A DNA stretch of 62,851 nt, taken from CAVALG01 sp963630555. Its GTDB lineage: Bacteria; Bacillota; Clostridia; Oscillospirales; Acutalibacteraceae. Shown piece by piece: positions 35,435 to 43,206 of this stretch. Made by a program: the position numbers and the translations under genes. The notes beneath the pieces are model-generated. The model was not told where the DNA came from, ran no database searches, and was given only the letters and a program-made list of their open reading frames with translations. The stretch covers positions 1-62,851 of the forward strand of contig CAVGND010000009.1 of NCBI GenBank assembly GCA_963630555.1, written 5' to 3'. Each line of letters begins with the position of its first letter. Position 1 is the stretch's first letter.

Positions 35435-37396
35435 ATGGATAAATTCAAACTTGTTTCAAACTATAAGCCCATGGGCGACCAACCGCAGGCAATTCAAATG
35501 CTGGTTGACGGTATAAACGCCGGTTTAAAAGAGCAGGTTCTTTTAGGCGTAACAGGCTCGGGTAAAACTTTTACAATGGCAAATGTTATTGAAAAGGTTA
35601 ATAAACCGACCCTTGTTTTGGCGCACAATAAAACCCTTGCCGCACAACTTTGCAGCGAGTTCAGGGAATTTTTCCCCGAAAATGCGGTGGAGTATTTTGT
35701 TTCCTACTACGACTACTATCAACCCGAAGCATATATACCGGGAACCGACACATATATTGAAAAAGACTCTGCTATAAACGATGAAATCGACAAACTTCGC
35801 CACTCTGCCACCTGCGCCCTTTCGGAACGCCGTGATGTTATAATTGTAGCCAGCGTTTCCTGCATATACAGTCTTGGCAGCCCTATAGATTACCGCAATA
35901 TGGTTATCTCGCTGCGCCCGGGTATGCAAAAGGAACGTGACGAACTTATAACCAAACTTATACAGTTGCAATATGAACGCAATGACATAAACTTTACAAG
36001 AAACAAATTCCGCGTTAAGGGAGATGTTGTTGAAATATTCCCCGCGTATTCTTCGGGGAATGCAATCCGAGTTGAGTTTTTCGGAGATGAAATTGACCGT
36101 ATATCAGAAATCAACACCGTCACGGGTGAAGTTAAAATAAGTTTGAGTCACGCTGCAATATACCCTGCATCGCACTATATAGTTCCGGATGATAAAAAAG
36201 AAGACGCGCTTAAAGAAATACTCGCGGAAATGGAAGAAAGAGAAAAATATTTTCTTGATAACAAAAAATTTATTGAAGCGCAGCGCATACGCCAAAGAAC
36301 CGAATACGATGTTGAAATGCTGCGCGAAATAGGCACCTGTAAAGGGGTTGAAAACTACTCGCGCGTGCTTTCGCGCCGCCCTGCAGGCAGCGTACCGTTC
36401 ACCCTGCTTGACTATTTTCCCGACGATTATCTGCTTTTTGTTGATGAATCACATGTTACTTTACCGCAGGCAAGAGGCATGTTCGGGGGCGACAGAGCGC
36501 GCAAAGAAAATTTGGTCGAATACGGATTTCGCCTGCCCTCGTCATTTGATAACCGCCCCTTGAATTTTGATGAATTTTATTCGCATATAAACCAGGCAGT
36601 GTTTGTATCTGCAACTCCGGGCGAATTTGAAATCGAAAAGGCGGCACAGGTTGTTGAGCAGGTCATACGCCCAACGGGACTGATTGATCCGAAAATAACC
36701 GTAAAACCGGTTGACGGGCAGATTGACGACCTTATAGGTGAAATAAATGCACGCGCAGCAAAGGATGAGCGAGTGCTTGTAACAACGCTCACCAAAAAGA
36801 TGGCAGAAGACTTAACCGAATACCTTGAAAATGTAGGAATTCGGGTAAGATATATGCATTACGATATTGACACAATGGAAAGAATGGAAATTATACGCGA
36901 CCTTCGAAACGGCGAGTTTGATGTGCTTATAGGAATAAATTTGCTGCGTGAAGGGCTTGATATACCCGAAGTTTCACTTGTAGCAATACTTGATGCGGAC
37001 AAGGAAGGTTTTCTGCGCTCGGAAACCTCACTTATACAGACGGTGGGGCGCGCCGCACGAAACGCGGGTGGTACGGTAATAATGTACGCAGACAGCGTTA
37101 CAAAATCCATGGAAAACGCTATTCGCGAGACCGAGCGTCGTCGAGCAATACAGTTAGAGTATAATAAACAACAGGGCATAACGCCCGAAACAGTTAAAAA
37201 AGATGTGCGTGACATAATTGAAATTGCACCTAAAAAGAGTAAAGCCGGAAAGATCGGCAATTATATGTCCAAGGCCGAAAGGGAACTTGCCATAAAACAG
37301 TTGACGGCTGAAATGAAACAGGCGGCAAAGATGCTTGAATTTGAGCACGCCGCTTTCCTGCGTGACAAAATTGAAAAAATCAGGAGGCAAAAATAA
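35435..37396 (+). CDS. uvrB: Excinuclease ABC subunit B
   Basis: UvrB is the DNA helicase-like damage-verification subunit of nucleotide excision repair. It has Walker A GVTGSGKTFTMA, the beta-hairpin region YYDYYQPEAYIPGTDTYIEK, DEIDKLRHSAT, helicase motifs through QTVGRAARN, and the C-terminal UVR domain that binds UvrC (EHAAFLRDKI). Its 653 residues are full length. The ATG follows GGAGAGGTG. The stop overlaps the next start by one base. Confidence 0.98.
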   Translation: MDKFKLVSNYKPMGDQPQAIQMLVDGINAGLKEQVLLGVTGSGKTFTMANVIEKVNKPTLVLAHNKTLAAQLCSEFREFFPENAVEYFVSYYDYYQPEAYIPGTDTYIEKDSAINDEIDKLRHSATCALSERRDVIIVASVSCIYSLGSPIDYRNMVISLRPGMQKERDELITKLIQLQYERNDINFTRNKFRVKGDVVEIFPAYSSGNAIRVEFFGDEIDRISEINTVTGEVKISLSHAAIYPASHYIVPDDKKEDALKEILAEMEEREKYFLDNKKFIEAQRIRQRTEYDVEMLREIGTCKGVENYSRVLSRRPAGSVPFTLLDYFPDDYLLFVDESHVTLPQARGMFGGDRARKENLVEYGFRLPSSFDNRPLNFDEFYSHINQAVFVSATPGEFEIEKAAQVVEQVIRPTGLIDPKITVKPVDGQIDDLIGEINARAAKDERVLVTTLTKKMAEDLTEYLENVGIRVRYMHYDIDTMERMEIIRDLRNGEFDVLIGINLLREGLDIPEVSLVAILDADKEGFLRSETSLIQTVGRAARNAGGTVIMYADSVTKSMENAIRETERRRAIQLEYNKQQGITPETVKKDVRDIIEIAPKKSKAGKIGNYMSKAERELAIKQLTAEMKQAAKMLEFEHAAFLRDKIEKIRRQK

Positions 37397-37701
37397 TGAG
37401 AACGACCGAAATTTTATCAATCATTTCCATAGCTACCGCTGCCGCCGGAATTTTGCTTATAATTTATTTAACTGCCGCAAAGAAGCATTACCGAGGGCAG
37501 TTGAAAAAAATGCGGCACGAAGAAAATGTAGCACAACAGGTTAAGGAAAATCATATTCTTCCGCCGCACGAAGCGTTTGACTGGAAATACGATGATTTTG
37601 AAAGCAAATTTGCCGCCCGATTTATTTTACCGACCGCTTTTACCATTGCCCTCTGTATTGTATCCTTAATAACGGCAATTTTAGGTTGGGCATTTAAATA
37701 A
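37396..37701 (+). CDS. Small two-helix membrane protein, unknown function
   Basis: The protein of 101 residues has an N-terminal transmembrane helix (ILSIISIATAAAGILLIIYL), a charged middle of about 45 residues rich in Lys, His and Glu, and a C-terminal transmembrane helix (about 76-98). A TAATG junction couples it to uvrB translation. I do not recognise a family. Coupling to uvrB may reflect position only. Confidence 0.75.
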   Translation: MRTTEILSIISIATAAAGILLIIYLTAAKKHYRGQLKKMRHEENVAQQVKENHILPPHEAFDWKYDDFESKFAARFILPTAFTIALCIVSLITAILGWAFK

Positions 37702-37744
37702 TCTTAAGGACGCAAAGACGCGGAGTGATACTTTATAAAGCCAT

Positions 37745-37785
37745 AAAAACACTGCCGAAAACATAATGCTTTCGGCAGTGTTTTT
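37745..37785 (+). terminator. Terminator after uvrB unit
   Basis: A perfect 16-bp stem (AAAAACACTGCCGAAA and its complement) is followed by T5. Confidence 0.9.
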
Positions 37786-37903
37786 ATGTAATTAAATTTC
37801 AAGTTCTTCCTCAAATTTATGTAAACGCACTTTAGCGTGACAGGGTGCACGAGTCGCAAACGACTTGCAACTGTAATCGGTATTAAATTACGGCAAAAAC
37901 CGA

Positions 37904-38533
37904 TTATTTTGTACCGAAAATTCTGTCACCCGCATCACCGAGACCGGGAAGAATATAACAATGCTCATTAAGGCATCTGTCTTCGGCGGCACAGAATATG
38001 TCAACATCCGGATGTGCTTTTTGAAATGCTTCAATACCTTCCGGAGCGGCAATTATACACATAAATTTGATTGTTCTGGGGTTGAATTTCTTAATTTTGT
38101 CAACCGCGTCGATTGCCGAACCGCCGGTTGCAAGCATTGGGTCAAGTAATATTACATCGCGTTCCGGCAAATCATCCGGCAGTTTGCAATAATAATCAAC
38201 GGGAATATGCGTTTCGGGGTCGCGGTACATACCGATATGACCGACCTTTGCAGTCGGGACAAGGCTAAGCATACCGTCAACCATTCCAAGTCCGGCGCGG
38301 AGGATAGGAACAAACGCCAATTTTCTTCCTGCAATGGTTTTGAGTGTTGCTTTTTCCATAGGGGTTTCAACCTCTATGTCGGTAAGCGGCAGATCTCTTG
38401 TTGCCTCGTAGCACATAAGCATGGATATTTCGTTTACAAGTTCACGAAATTGCTTTGTGCCGGTGTTTACATCCCTAAGAATTGATAGTTTGTGCTGAAT
38501 TAGTGGGTGATCGAAAACCAATACATTGCTCAT
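37904..38533 (-). CDS. upp: Uracil phosphoribosyltransferase
   Basis: Upp salvages uracil to UMP with PRPP. VFDHPLIQHKLSILRD begins the protein, the PRPP loop is DPMLATGGSA, and the uracil-binding YILPGLGDAGDRIFGT ends it. The length of 209 residues is standard. It lies 16 bases after rpiB, so the two ribose-phosphate enzymes are co-transcribed. Confidence 0.97.
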   Translation of the reverse strand: MSNVLVFDHPLIQHKLSILRDVNTGTKQFRELVNEISMLMCYEATRDLPLTDIEVETPMEKATLKTIAGRKLAFVPILRAGLGMVDGMLSLVPTAKVGHIGMYRDPETHIPVDYYCKLPDDLPERDVILLDPMLATGGSAIDAVDKIKKFNPRTIKFMCIIAAPEGIEAFQKAHPDVDIFCAAEDRCLNEHCYILPGLGDAGDRIFGTK

Positions 38534-38549
38534 TTTAAAATCCTCCGTT

Positions 38550-39011
38550 TTATAATTTTTCTATGTCCATAACAGCGTCTACCCGACGCTGATGACGGCC
38601 TTTTTCAAATTCAGTATCTATAAACAAATCAACAAGTTCATTTGCTACACCGGGGCCTATAACCCTGCCGCCGAGGCAAAGAATGTTGGAATCGTTATGC
38701 AATCTCGTATATTTAGCGGAAAAGGATTCGCTGCAAGCGGCTGCCCTTATTCCCTTCACCTTATTTGCGGCAAGCGACATGCCTATTCCTGTTCCGCAAA
38801 CAAGTATTCCGAGCCTCGCCTCGCCCGACGCTACCGATTTTGCAACTTTAAGCGCTATTTCGGGGTAATCCACCGAATTGGTATCATAGCACCCGCAGTC
38901 TTTATATTTCACGCCGCGGTCATCAAGATGACTCATTATGGCGTTTTTCAGTTCAAATCCGCCATGGTCGCAGCCGATTGCAATGTATTCGTCCTGCTTT
39001 AAAATGCTCAT
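38550..39011 (-). CDS. rpiB: Ribose-5-phosphate isomerase B
   Basis: RpiB interconverts ribulose-5-P and ribose-5-P in the non-oxidative pentose phosphate pathway. IGCDHGGFELK, the catalytic Cys in LVCGTGIGMSLAANK and HNDSNILCLGGRVIG match the RpiB/LacAB family. The length of 153 residues is normal. It has its own promoter with a palindrome in the spacer. Confidence 0.96.
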   Translation of the reverse strand: MSILKQDEYIAIGCDHGGFELKNAIMSHLDDRGVKYKDCGCYDTNSVDYPEIALKVAKSVASGEARLGILVCGTGIGMSLAANKVKGIRAAACSESFSAKYTRLHNDSNILCLGGRVIGPGVANELVDLFIDTEFEKGRHQRRVDAVMDIEKL

Positions 39012-39065
39012 TTAGCGCTTCCCCGTTTCCGAAAATTTGATATCTTTTTCAATTTACCGAATGAT

Positions 39066-39094
39066 ATTATAATGCGTTAGGCGCATAAAGTCAA
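39066..39094 (-). promoter_or_regulatory. Promoter of rpiB-upp with spacer palindrome
   Basis: TTGACT and TATAAT are separated by 17 bases. The spacer contains ATGCG-TTAGG-CGCAT (39072-39086), a perfect 5-bp inverted repeat that could be an operator. Confidence 0.7.
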
Positions 39095-39101
39095 TGAAAA
39101 A

Positions 39102-39854
39102 TTATCGGTGCGGTGCAATTGAACCGTTTTTTCCGTTTTCCTTGCTTTTGCGTTCTTTCAATTGACGCTCAGCCTGGGACGGGCGCAGATAGAACGGCAG
39201 CAACTGTTCGGGCGGCAGCGCATATTTAAGGTTGTGCATTGCTGCAGCCGCAACAGCCGACGCGCGCCCCCATCTTTGTGATTCTTCCGCTATGTACATT
39301 CGGGGTATTCGCCCGTCCGCATAATTATAAAACTGTTCCGCACCGTCGCCTACGACAACAATAGTACCGTCTTCGTCAAAGGTCAACTCCGAGCGGTATA
39401 GTTCATCAAACAAATCTTCAATCGTTATCGTCCTATCCTGAGTCAATCTTTGGGAACTGCCGTTCTTCATTTTAAAAAGGGCATTGTATAGTTGTCCGCA
39501 CCGTGCGTCCATAACGGCACAGGCAATGCAATCTTGTCTTCCGGAAACGCAGTATGCCAGTGCTTCAAGTGTGGAAACGCTTATGCAGGGCGTGTCATTC
39601 GGAAAAGCAAGGCCCTTCACGGCGCTGACGCCGATTCGGGTACCGGTAAACGACCCGGGACCGTGTGCAACCGCAAAAATATCTATATCGGCAGTCGTCA
39701 ACTTGCACATTTTCAGGGCGTTCTCCACCATCGGCATAAGCGTTTCCGAATGTGTGGTTTTTGTATTTGTATAAAACTCGCAAAGCAACTTGCCGTCCTC
39801 GCTGATCGCGCAGGAGGCTGCCTTTGCGGCGCATTCAACCGCAAATATTTTCAT
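39102..39854 (-). CDS. tsaB: t6A biosynthesis protein TsaB
   Basis: TsaB is a non-catalytic ASKHA-fold partner of TsaD needed for threonylcarbamoylation of A37 in ANN-decoding tRNAs. The conserved AVAHGPGSFTGTRIG and ARCGQLYNALF are present. Its 250 residues are slightly long because of a basic C-terminal extension (about the last 25 residues). It overlaps the end of tsaE by 20 bases. TsaC and TsaD genes are not in the window. Confidence 0.92.
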   Translation of the reverse strand: MKIFAVECAAKAASCAISEDGKLLCEFYTNTKTTHSETLMPMVENALKMCKLTTADIDIFAVAHGPGSFTGTRIGVSAVKGLAFPNDTPCISVSTLEALAYCVSGRQDCIACAVMDARCGQLYNALFKMKNGSSQRLTQDRTITIEDLFDELYRSELTFDEDGTIVVVGDGAEQFYNYADGRIPRMYIAEESQRWGRASAVAAAAMHNLKYALPPEQLLPFYLRPSQAERQLKERKSKENGKNGSIAPHR

Positions 39855-40284
39855 CTTCTGTTCTCCTTATACTGATTCTGCGTTCATCTTCCGAGAGCGG
39901 TGTTATTTCAATCTCAATATGTTGTTTCGGCAAAACATTCACAATATTTTCACTCCACTCAATTGCAAGCACAGCGCCGTTTTCAAGATATTCAAAAAAA
40001 CCCGTGGAATACAGGTCGTCCCAATCGGTTATTCGGTACATATCGAAATGATAAAGCGGTATTCTGCCGCCGAGATATTCGTTAACAATGGCAAATGTGG
40101 GCGAACAGGTATTACCCTTAAATCCCAATCCGCGCGCCAATCCGCGCACAAAGCAGGTCTTACCTGCGCCCATACCGCCCTTAAAGGCTATCACATCACC
40201 CGGGATAAGCAGCGAAGCCAATTCCTCGCCTGTCTTTTCGGTCTGTTCCGGACTGTGAGATATATATTCCTTTATCTTTTGCAT
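39835..40284 (-). CDS. tsaE: t6A biosynthesis ATPase TsaE
   Basis: TsaE is a P-loop ATPase of 149 residues that drives turnover of the TsaBD complex. Walker A GGMGAGKTCFVRGLARGLG, SPTFAIVNEY and LYHFDMYRI are diagnostic. The ATG at 40284 follows GAGGGA; the longer frame upstream has no site. It is translationally overlapped with tsaB. Confidence 0.94.
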   Translation of the reverse strand: MQKIKEYISHSPEQTEKTGEELASLLIPGDVIAFKGGMGAGKTCFVRGLARGLGFKGNTCSPTFAIVNEYLGGRIPLYHFDMYRITDWDDLYSTGFFEYLENGAVLAIEWSENIVNVLPKQHIEIEITPLSEDERRISIRRTEDENICG

Positions 40285-40357
40285 TCTTGTTCCCTCATTC
40301 AGACAAAACAATCGGGGGATGCAACACCCATTAAACGCGGCATCGACCCTCAAAGAT

Positions 40358-40385
40358 ATTATAACACCGTTTTTAAAAAAATCAA
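40358..40385 (-). promoter_or_regulatory. Promoter of tsaE-tsaB
   Basis: TTGATT and TATAAT are separated by 16 bases. It lies back to back with the rodA promoter, with only 9 bases between the two -35 boxes. Confidence 0.65.
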
Positions 40386-40394
40386 ACTATTTGC

Positions 40395-40423
40395 TTGAAG
40401 TATATAGATTTTTGTCTTATAAT
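40395..40423 (+). promoter_or_regulatory. Promoter of rodA-like gene
   Basis: TTGAAG and TATAAT are separated by 17 bases. Confidence 0.7.
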
Positions 40424-40478
40424 TATTGTAGTTTTAACATTCGGTCGAGTCACAACTTTCGGAAACGGAGAAATTTAA

Positions 40479-41624
40479 ATGATCATAATAAGAAAACTTG
40501 CAGACTTTGTCAGAGAATGTGATAAAAAACTGCTTGTGCTTATATTACTGCTCACATCGTTCGGCAGTCTTGAAGTTCTTTCGGCAACCTACAAGCTGAC
40601 AGGAAGTCTGAAACAGTTTATTATGCAGGTTGTGGGTATGATTTTAGGGCTTATAGGAATAATAATTTGTTCATCTTTTGATTACCGTCGGTTCACCCGA
40701 TTTTGGTATCTTTTTGCCGCAATTGCAGTTGTTCCGGTAATTCTTACTTTCTTTATCGGCTATGCGCCCGGTTCAACCGATGACAAAGCGTGGCTTTTGT
40801 TGCCGGGCGGCATAAGTTTTCAGCCTGCCGAACTCCTTAAAATAGCATTTGTTATAACTTTCGGATACCATGTATATAAATTGGGAGACCGCGTTAAAAA
40901 ATTTCATAATATTCTGCTGTTATGTATACACGGCGCAATACCGGTAATGCTTATACATCTTCAGGGGGATGACGGTACGGCGCTTGTATTCGCTATAATG
41001 TTTATAGCCATGCTTTTTTCGGCAGGAATAAACATCTGGTATTTTGTTGTAACCGGCACCGCGGCGGTATTGTCGATACCGTTTGTTTACCGTTATGTTA
41101 TGAACGAAGATCAGCAAAGCAGAATCTTTGCGCTGCTGTTCCCCACGCAGGAGGACTATATGGGGCCGCTTTGGCAACAGTGGAAAGGGCGCATAGCCCT
41201 TGCAAACGGCGGTTTTTTCGGGCAAGGGCCGTTTAACGGACAATATGTACAGTCGGGAAGCATCCCCGAGGGATACAATGATTTTATTTTTTCAAGCATA
41301 GGCGAAGAATTCGGAATGTTGGGCTGTATTGCGGTTGTTATCATGATAATCGCAATATGCTACAGAATTCTGCGTATCGGGCATCGTTCCGGAAATTCGC
41401 TCGGTAACACGATATGCGTAGGGGTATTTGCCATGCTTGCCGGTCAAACAATTATCAATCTCGGTATGAATCTGTCTATCCTACCGGTTATCGGCGTAAC
41501 TCTGCCTATGTTAAGTGCCGGAGGGACCTCGATAATGTGTACATATTTAGCATTTGCACTTGTGTTTAATATTCAGCGGCACAGCAATTACGGCATGCTC
41601 TACCTGCACGATGAAATCGTTTGA
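40479..41624 (+). CDS. rodA: SEDS peptidoglycan polymerase, RodA type
   Basis: This is a SEDS-family membrane protein of 381 residues with about ten helices. FQPAELLKIAFV, LQGDDGTALVF (the position of the catalytic Asp in RodA), PEGYNDFIFSSIGEEFG and the LPVIGVTLPMLSAGGTS signature favour RodA, the elongation polymerase, over FtsW. The window's FtsW is in the dcw cluster. No partner class B PBP is adjacent. It could instead be a sporulation SEDS (SpoVE-like). Confidence 0.82.
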   Translation: MIIIRKLADFVRECDKKLLVLILLLTSFGSLEVLSATYKLTGSLKQFIMQVVGMILGLIGIIICSSFDYRRFTRFWYLFAAIAVVPVILTFFIGYAPGSTDDKAWLLLPGGISFQPAELLKIAFVITFGYHVYKLGDRVKKFHNILLLCIHGAIPVMLIHLQGDDGTALVFAIMFIAMLFSAGINIWYFVVTGTAAVLSIPFVYRYVMNEDQQSRIFALLFPTQEDYMGPLWQQWKGRIALANGGFFGQGPFNGQYVQSGSIPEGYNDFIFSSIGEEFGMLGCIAVVIMIIAICYRILRIGHRSGNSLGNTICVGVFAMLAGQTIINLGMNLSILPVIGVTLPMLSAGGTSIMCTYLAFALVFNIQRHSNYGMLYLHDEIV

Positions 41625-41669
41625 ACACACTTCCGAAAACGGCATTGCACCCCAAAGCGGTTTGTCACG

Positions 41670-42353
41670 CTAATCAGCCTGCCTTTTCTTCATTATCTGC
41701 CAACTTACAAAACCGTAAATATCATTGATAAGGAACGCCGAAAAGCAGACGGTTACCGAAATATAACGCGCGTCCGTTACAGCCGCAAAGCACCACAAAA
41801 TTATTAAAACCACATCGTTTGCGGCATATGCCAAAGCATAGTAAGAACTTCTGAAATAAGTTAAAAAAACAGCTAAAAAACTTGTAGTTACGGAAAGAGT
41901 GCTGAACCCTAAATTTGCGGTGTTAAAATATTTTAAAACAAAATAAAACATTGCGGTAACCGCAACCGAAAGCAGACACATAAACACAACTTGCATACGG
42001 GTTAATTTATTTACTTTTACCTCTGCCCTGTTGCCTTCATACGGATTACGCAGCCAGGAAATAAGGGCAAGTGCCGCCATAGGCATAGTCATTCCGAGAT
42101 ATGTCAGCATCTCGCCGTAATAATCAAAGCCGTAAGATATCGCCCCGTAAATAAGGCTGAAAATTATCATTAAAAACTGTCCGAAAGGGTTGCCTTTGGC
42201 ATTGAAAATAAGTGAAGTAACCCCTACAAGCGAAGCAATAAGCGACAGATAGTATTCCCTGTCAAACATGACAAAGGCTATTAAAATCACAACTACCGAA
42301 GAAGCCCAGAGCAGAATTTCAAGCCCGGAAAAATAGTTTAACGGTTTTTTCAT
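41670..42353 (-). CDS. pnuC: PnuC-family vitamin transporter (nicotinamide riboside)
   Basis: The protein is a 227-residue membrane protein with about seven helices. GNPFGQFLMIIFSLIYGAISY, YLGMTMPMAALALISWLRN and the C-terminal NDIYGFVSWQIMKKRQ (paired aromatic and Asn residues) match PnuC/PnuT/PnuX facilitators. The nicotinamide riboside assignment is by family; thiamine (PnuT) or riboflavin (PnuX) relatives look similar. No TPP or FMN riboswitch motif is seen in the leader, which favours the NAD precursor. Confidence 0.85.
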   Translation of the reverse strand: MKKPLNYFSGLEILLWASSVVVILIAFVMFDREYYLSLIASLVGVTSLIFNAKGNPFGQFLMIIFSLIYGAISYGFDYYGEMLTYLGMTMPMAALALISWLRNPYEGNRAEVKVNKLTRMQVVFMCLLSVAVTAMFYFVLKYFNTANLGFSTLSVTTSFLAVFLTYFRSSYYALAYAANDVVLIILWCFAAVTDARYISVTVCFSAFLINDIYGFVSWQIMKKRQAD

Positions 42354-42484
42354 AACATCCTCCTAAAAACAAACATCCGCATACACATCTTCTGTGACCT
42401 AACGATGTGTAAACGGATGTTTTTATTACATCACTCTACCCGGTGGCAGATTCATATTAAATTTATAAAACAAACTACCGAGTA
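42354..42484 (-). promoter_or_regulatory. pnuC leader with switchable terminator (candidate riboswitch)
   Basis: The leader carries a terminator hairpin ending in TTTGTTTTT just before the ribosome site (42362-42422). Upstream is a shorter structured region with GGTAG pairing CTGCC (42475-42479 with 42445-42449). GATGT near 42430 can pair with ACATC in the terminator 5' arm, giving an alternative antiterminator. This is the layout of a transcriptional riboswitch. I cannot match it to a class; NAD+-II (pnuC motif) is the obvious one to test. Confidence 0.5.
42371..42422 (-). terminator. Leader terminator of pnuC
   Basis: A stem of about 18 bp (arms with CATCCG-TACACATC and GATGTGTA-CGGATG) has a 14-base loop. 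It is followed on the minus strand by a T-rich tract and then the pnuC ribosome site. Confidence 0.8.
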
Positions 42485-42512
42485 ATTATAACATATAATT
42501 TTTATTTTTCAA
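42485..42512 (-). promoter_or_regulatory. Promoter of pnuC
   Basis: TTGAAA and TATAAT are separated by 16 bases. Initiation is expected near 42478. Confidence 0.7.
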
Positions 42513-42539
42513 CCATTTTTTGAACTAAGCTGTACTGAG

Positions 42540-42820
42540 GATATTTCAAAAACGTTAATTTAAAATCGGCATCTCATGGTTCGCAACAACCAAGAAATCC
42601 TCGTTCTTACGAATTACTTTTTACCGCTTGCCTGCTCACTACTGCCTCAAAATAAAATAGGTAATGCGATTTTTTGGGAATAATAAGTGAATAACGAAAA
42701 ACTGCAGCATATAAAGAAACGAAATTCTTTCTCTTTTCCGTCAACAAAAATTCATAATCCGTTAGAATCATTTCATATTGAGCACAGCGAATATTTTATT
42801 TTGAACATGTAATAATACAT
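42540..42820. other. Gene-free spacer
   Basis: The stretch is AT-rich, without a reading frame, promoter pair or convincing hairpin on either strand that I can see. Confidence 0.5.
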
Positions 42821-42822
42821 AT

Positions 42823-42860
42823 AAAAACAGCACTCTGTTCCTTTTACGGAAAGAGTGCTG
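42823..42860 (-). terminator. Terminator after HMA gene
   Basis: The stem CAGCACTCT/AGAGTGCTG is extended by imperfect pairs, with T5 on the minus strand. It ends the ABC-HMA unit. Confidence 0.85.
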
Positions 42861-42910
42861 CATTTTACAGGTCGGCATAACCGATATTTGCCGCCCTGAA
42901 TTGCATTTAA

Positions 42911-43168
42911 TCAGCGAAACAGACCCATAAGGCCCTTCTTTTTTTCATAAGGTGAAATTTCAATACCCTTTAACTCGTAGCCGGTATCTTTAACAACCTG
43001 CTCAAGTTTTTCGCGGTCGAGTTCCGTTTCGGATATTATCTCGGTCGTGTTTTTTGAATGGGAAGAAGCAACCTTATTAACATTGAAATTACGGCGAACT
43101 GCATCGTTAATATGCGATTCGCACATTCCGCACATCATACCGTCAATATGCAAGAGCGTTTTTACCAT
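42911..43168 (-). CDS. Heavy-metal-associated (HMA) domain protein, 85 aa
   Basis: This small ferredoxin-like-fold protein has the metal site MCGMC in HIDGMMCGMCESH, the CxxC that binds Cu(I) or similar soft metals in chaperones of the CopZ/Atx1 type. The C-terminal extension is Lys-rich. The start is uncertain: ATG at 43168, or TTG at 43177 closer to the AAAGG site. It follows the ABC permease by 38 bases and is presumably co-transcribed. The metal is not determined. Confidence 0.85.
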   Translation of the reverse strand: MVKTLLHIDGMMCGMCESHINDAVRRNFNVNKVASSHSKNTTEIISETELDREKLEQVVKDTGYELKGIEISPYEKKKGLMGLFR

Positions 43169-43206
43169 TATAATCAACCAACCTTTCGATAAATTTATAC
43201 CCGCTA

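Noticed and set aside
42354..42484. TPP or FMN riboswitch before pnuC
   Set aside because: I see neither the CTGAGA/ACCTGA core of TPP nor the AGGG-GCC core of FMN switches.
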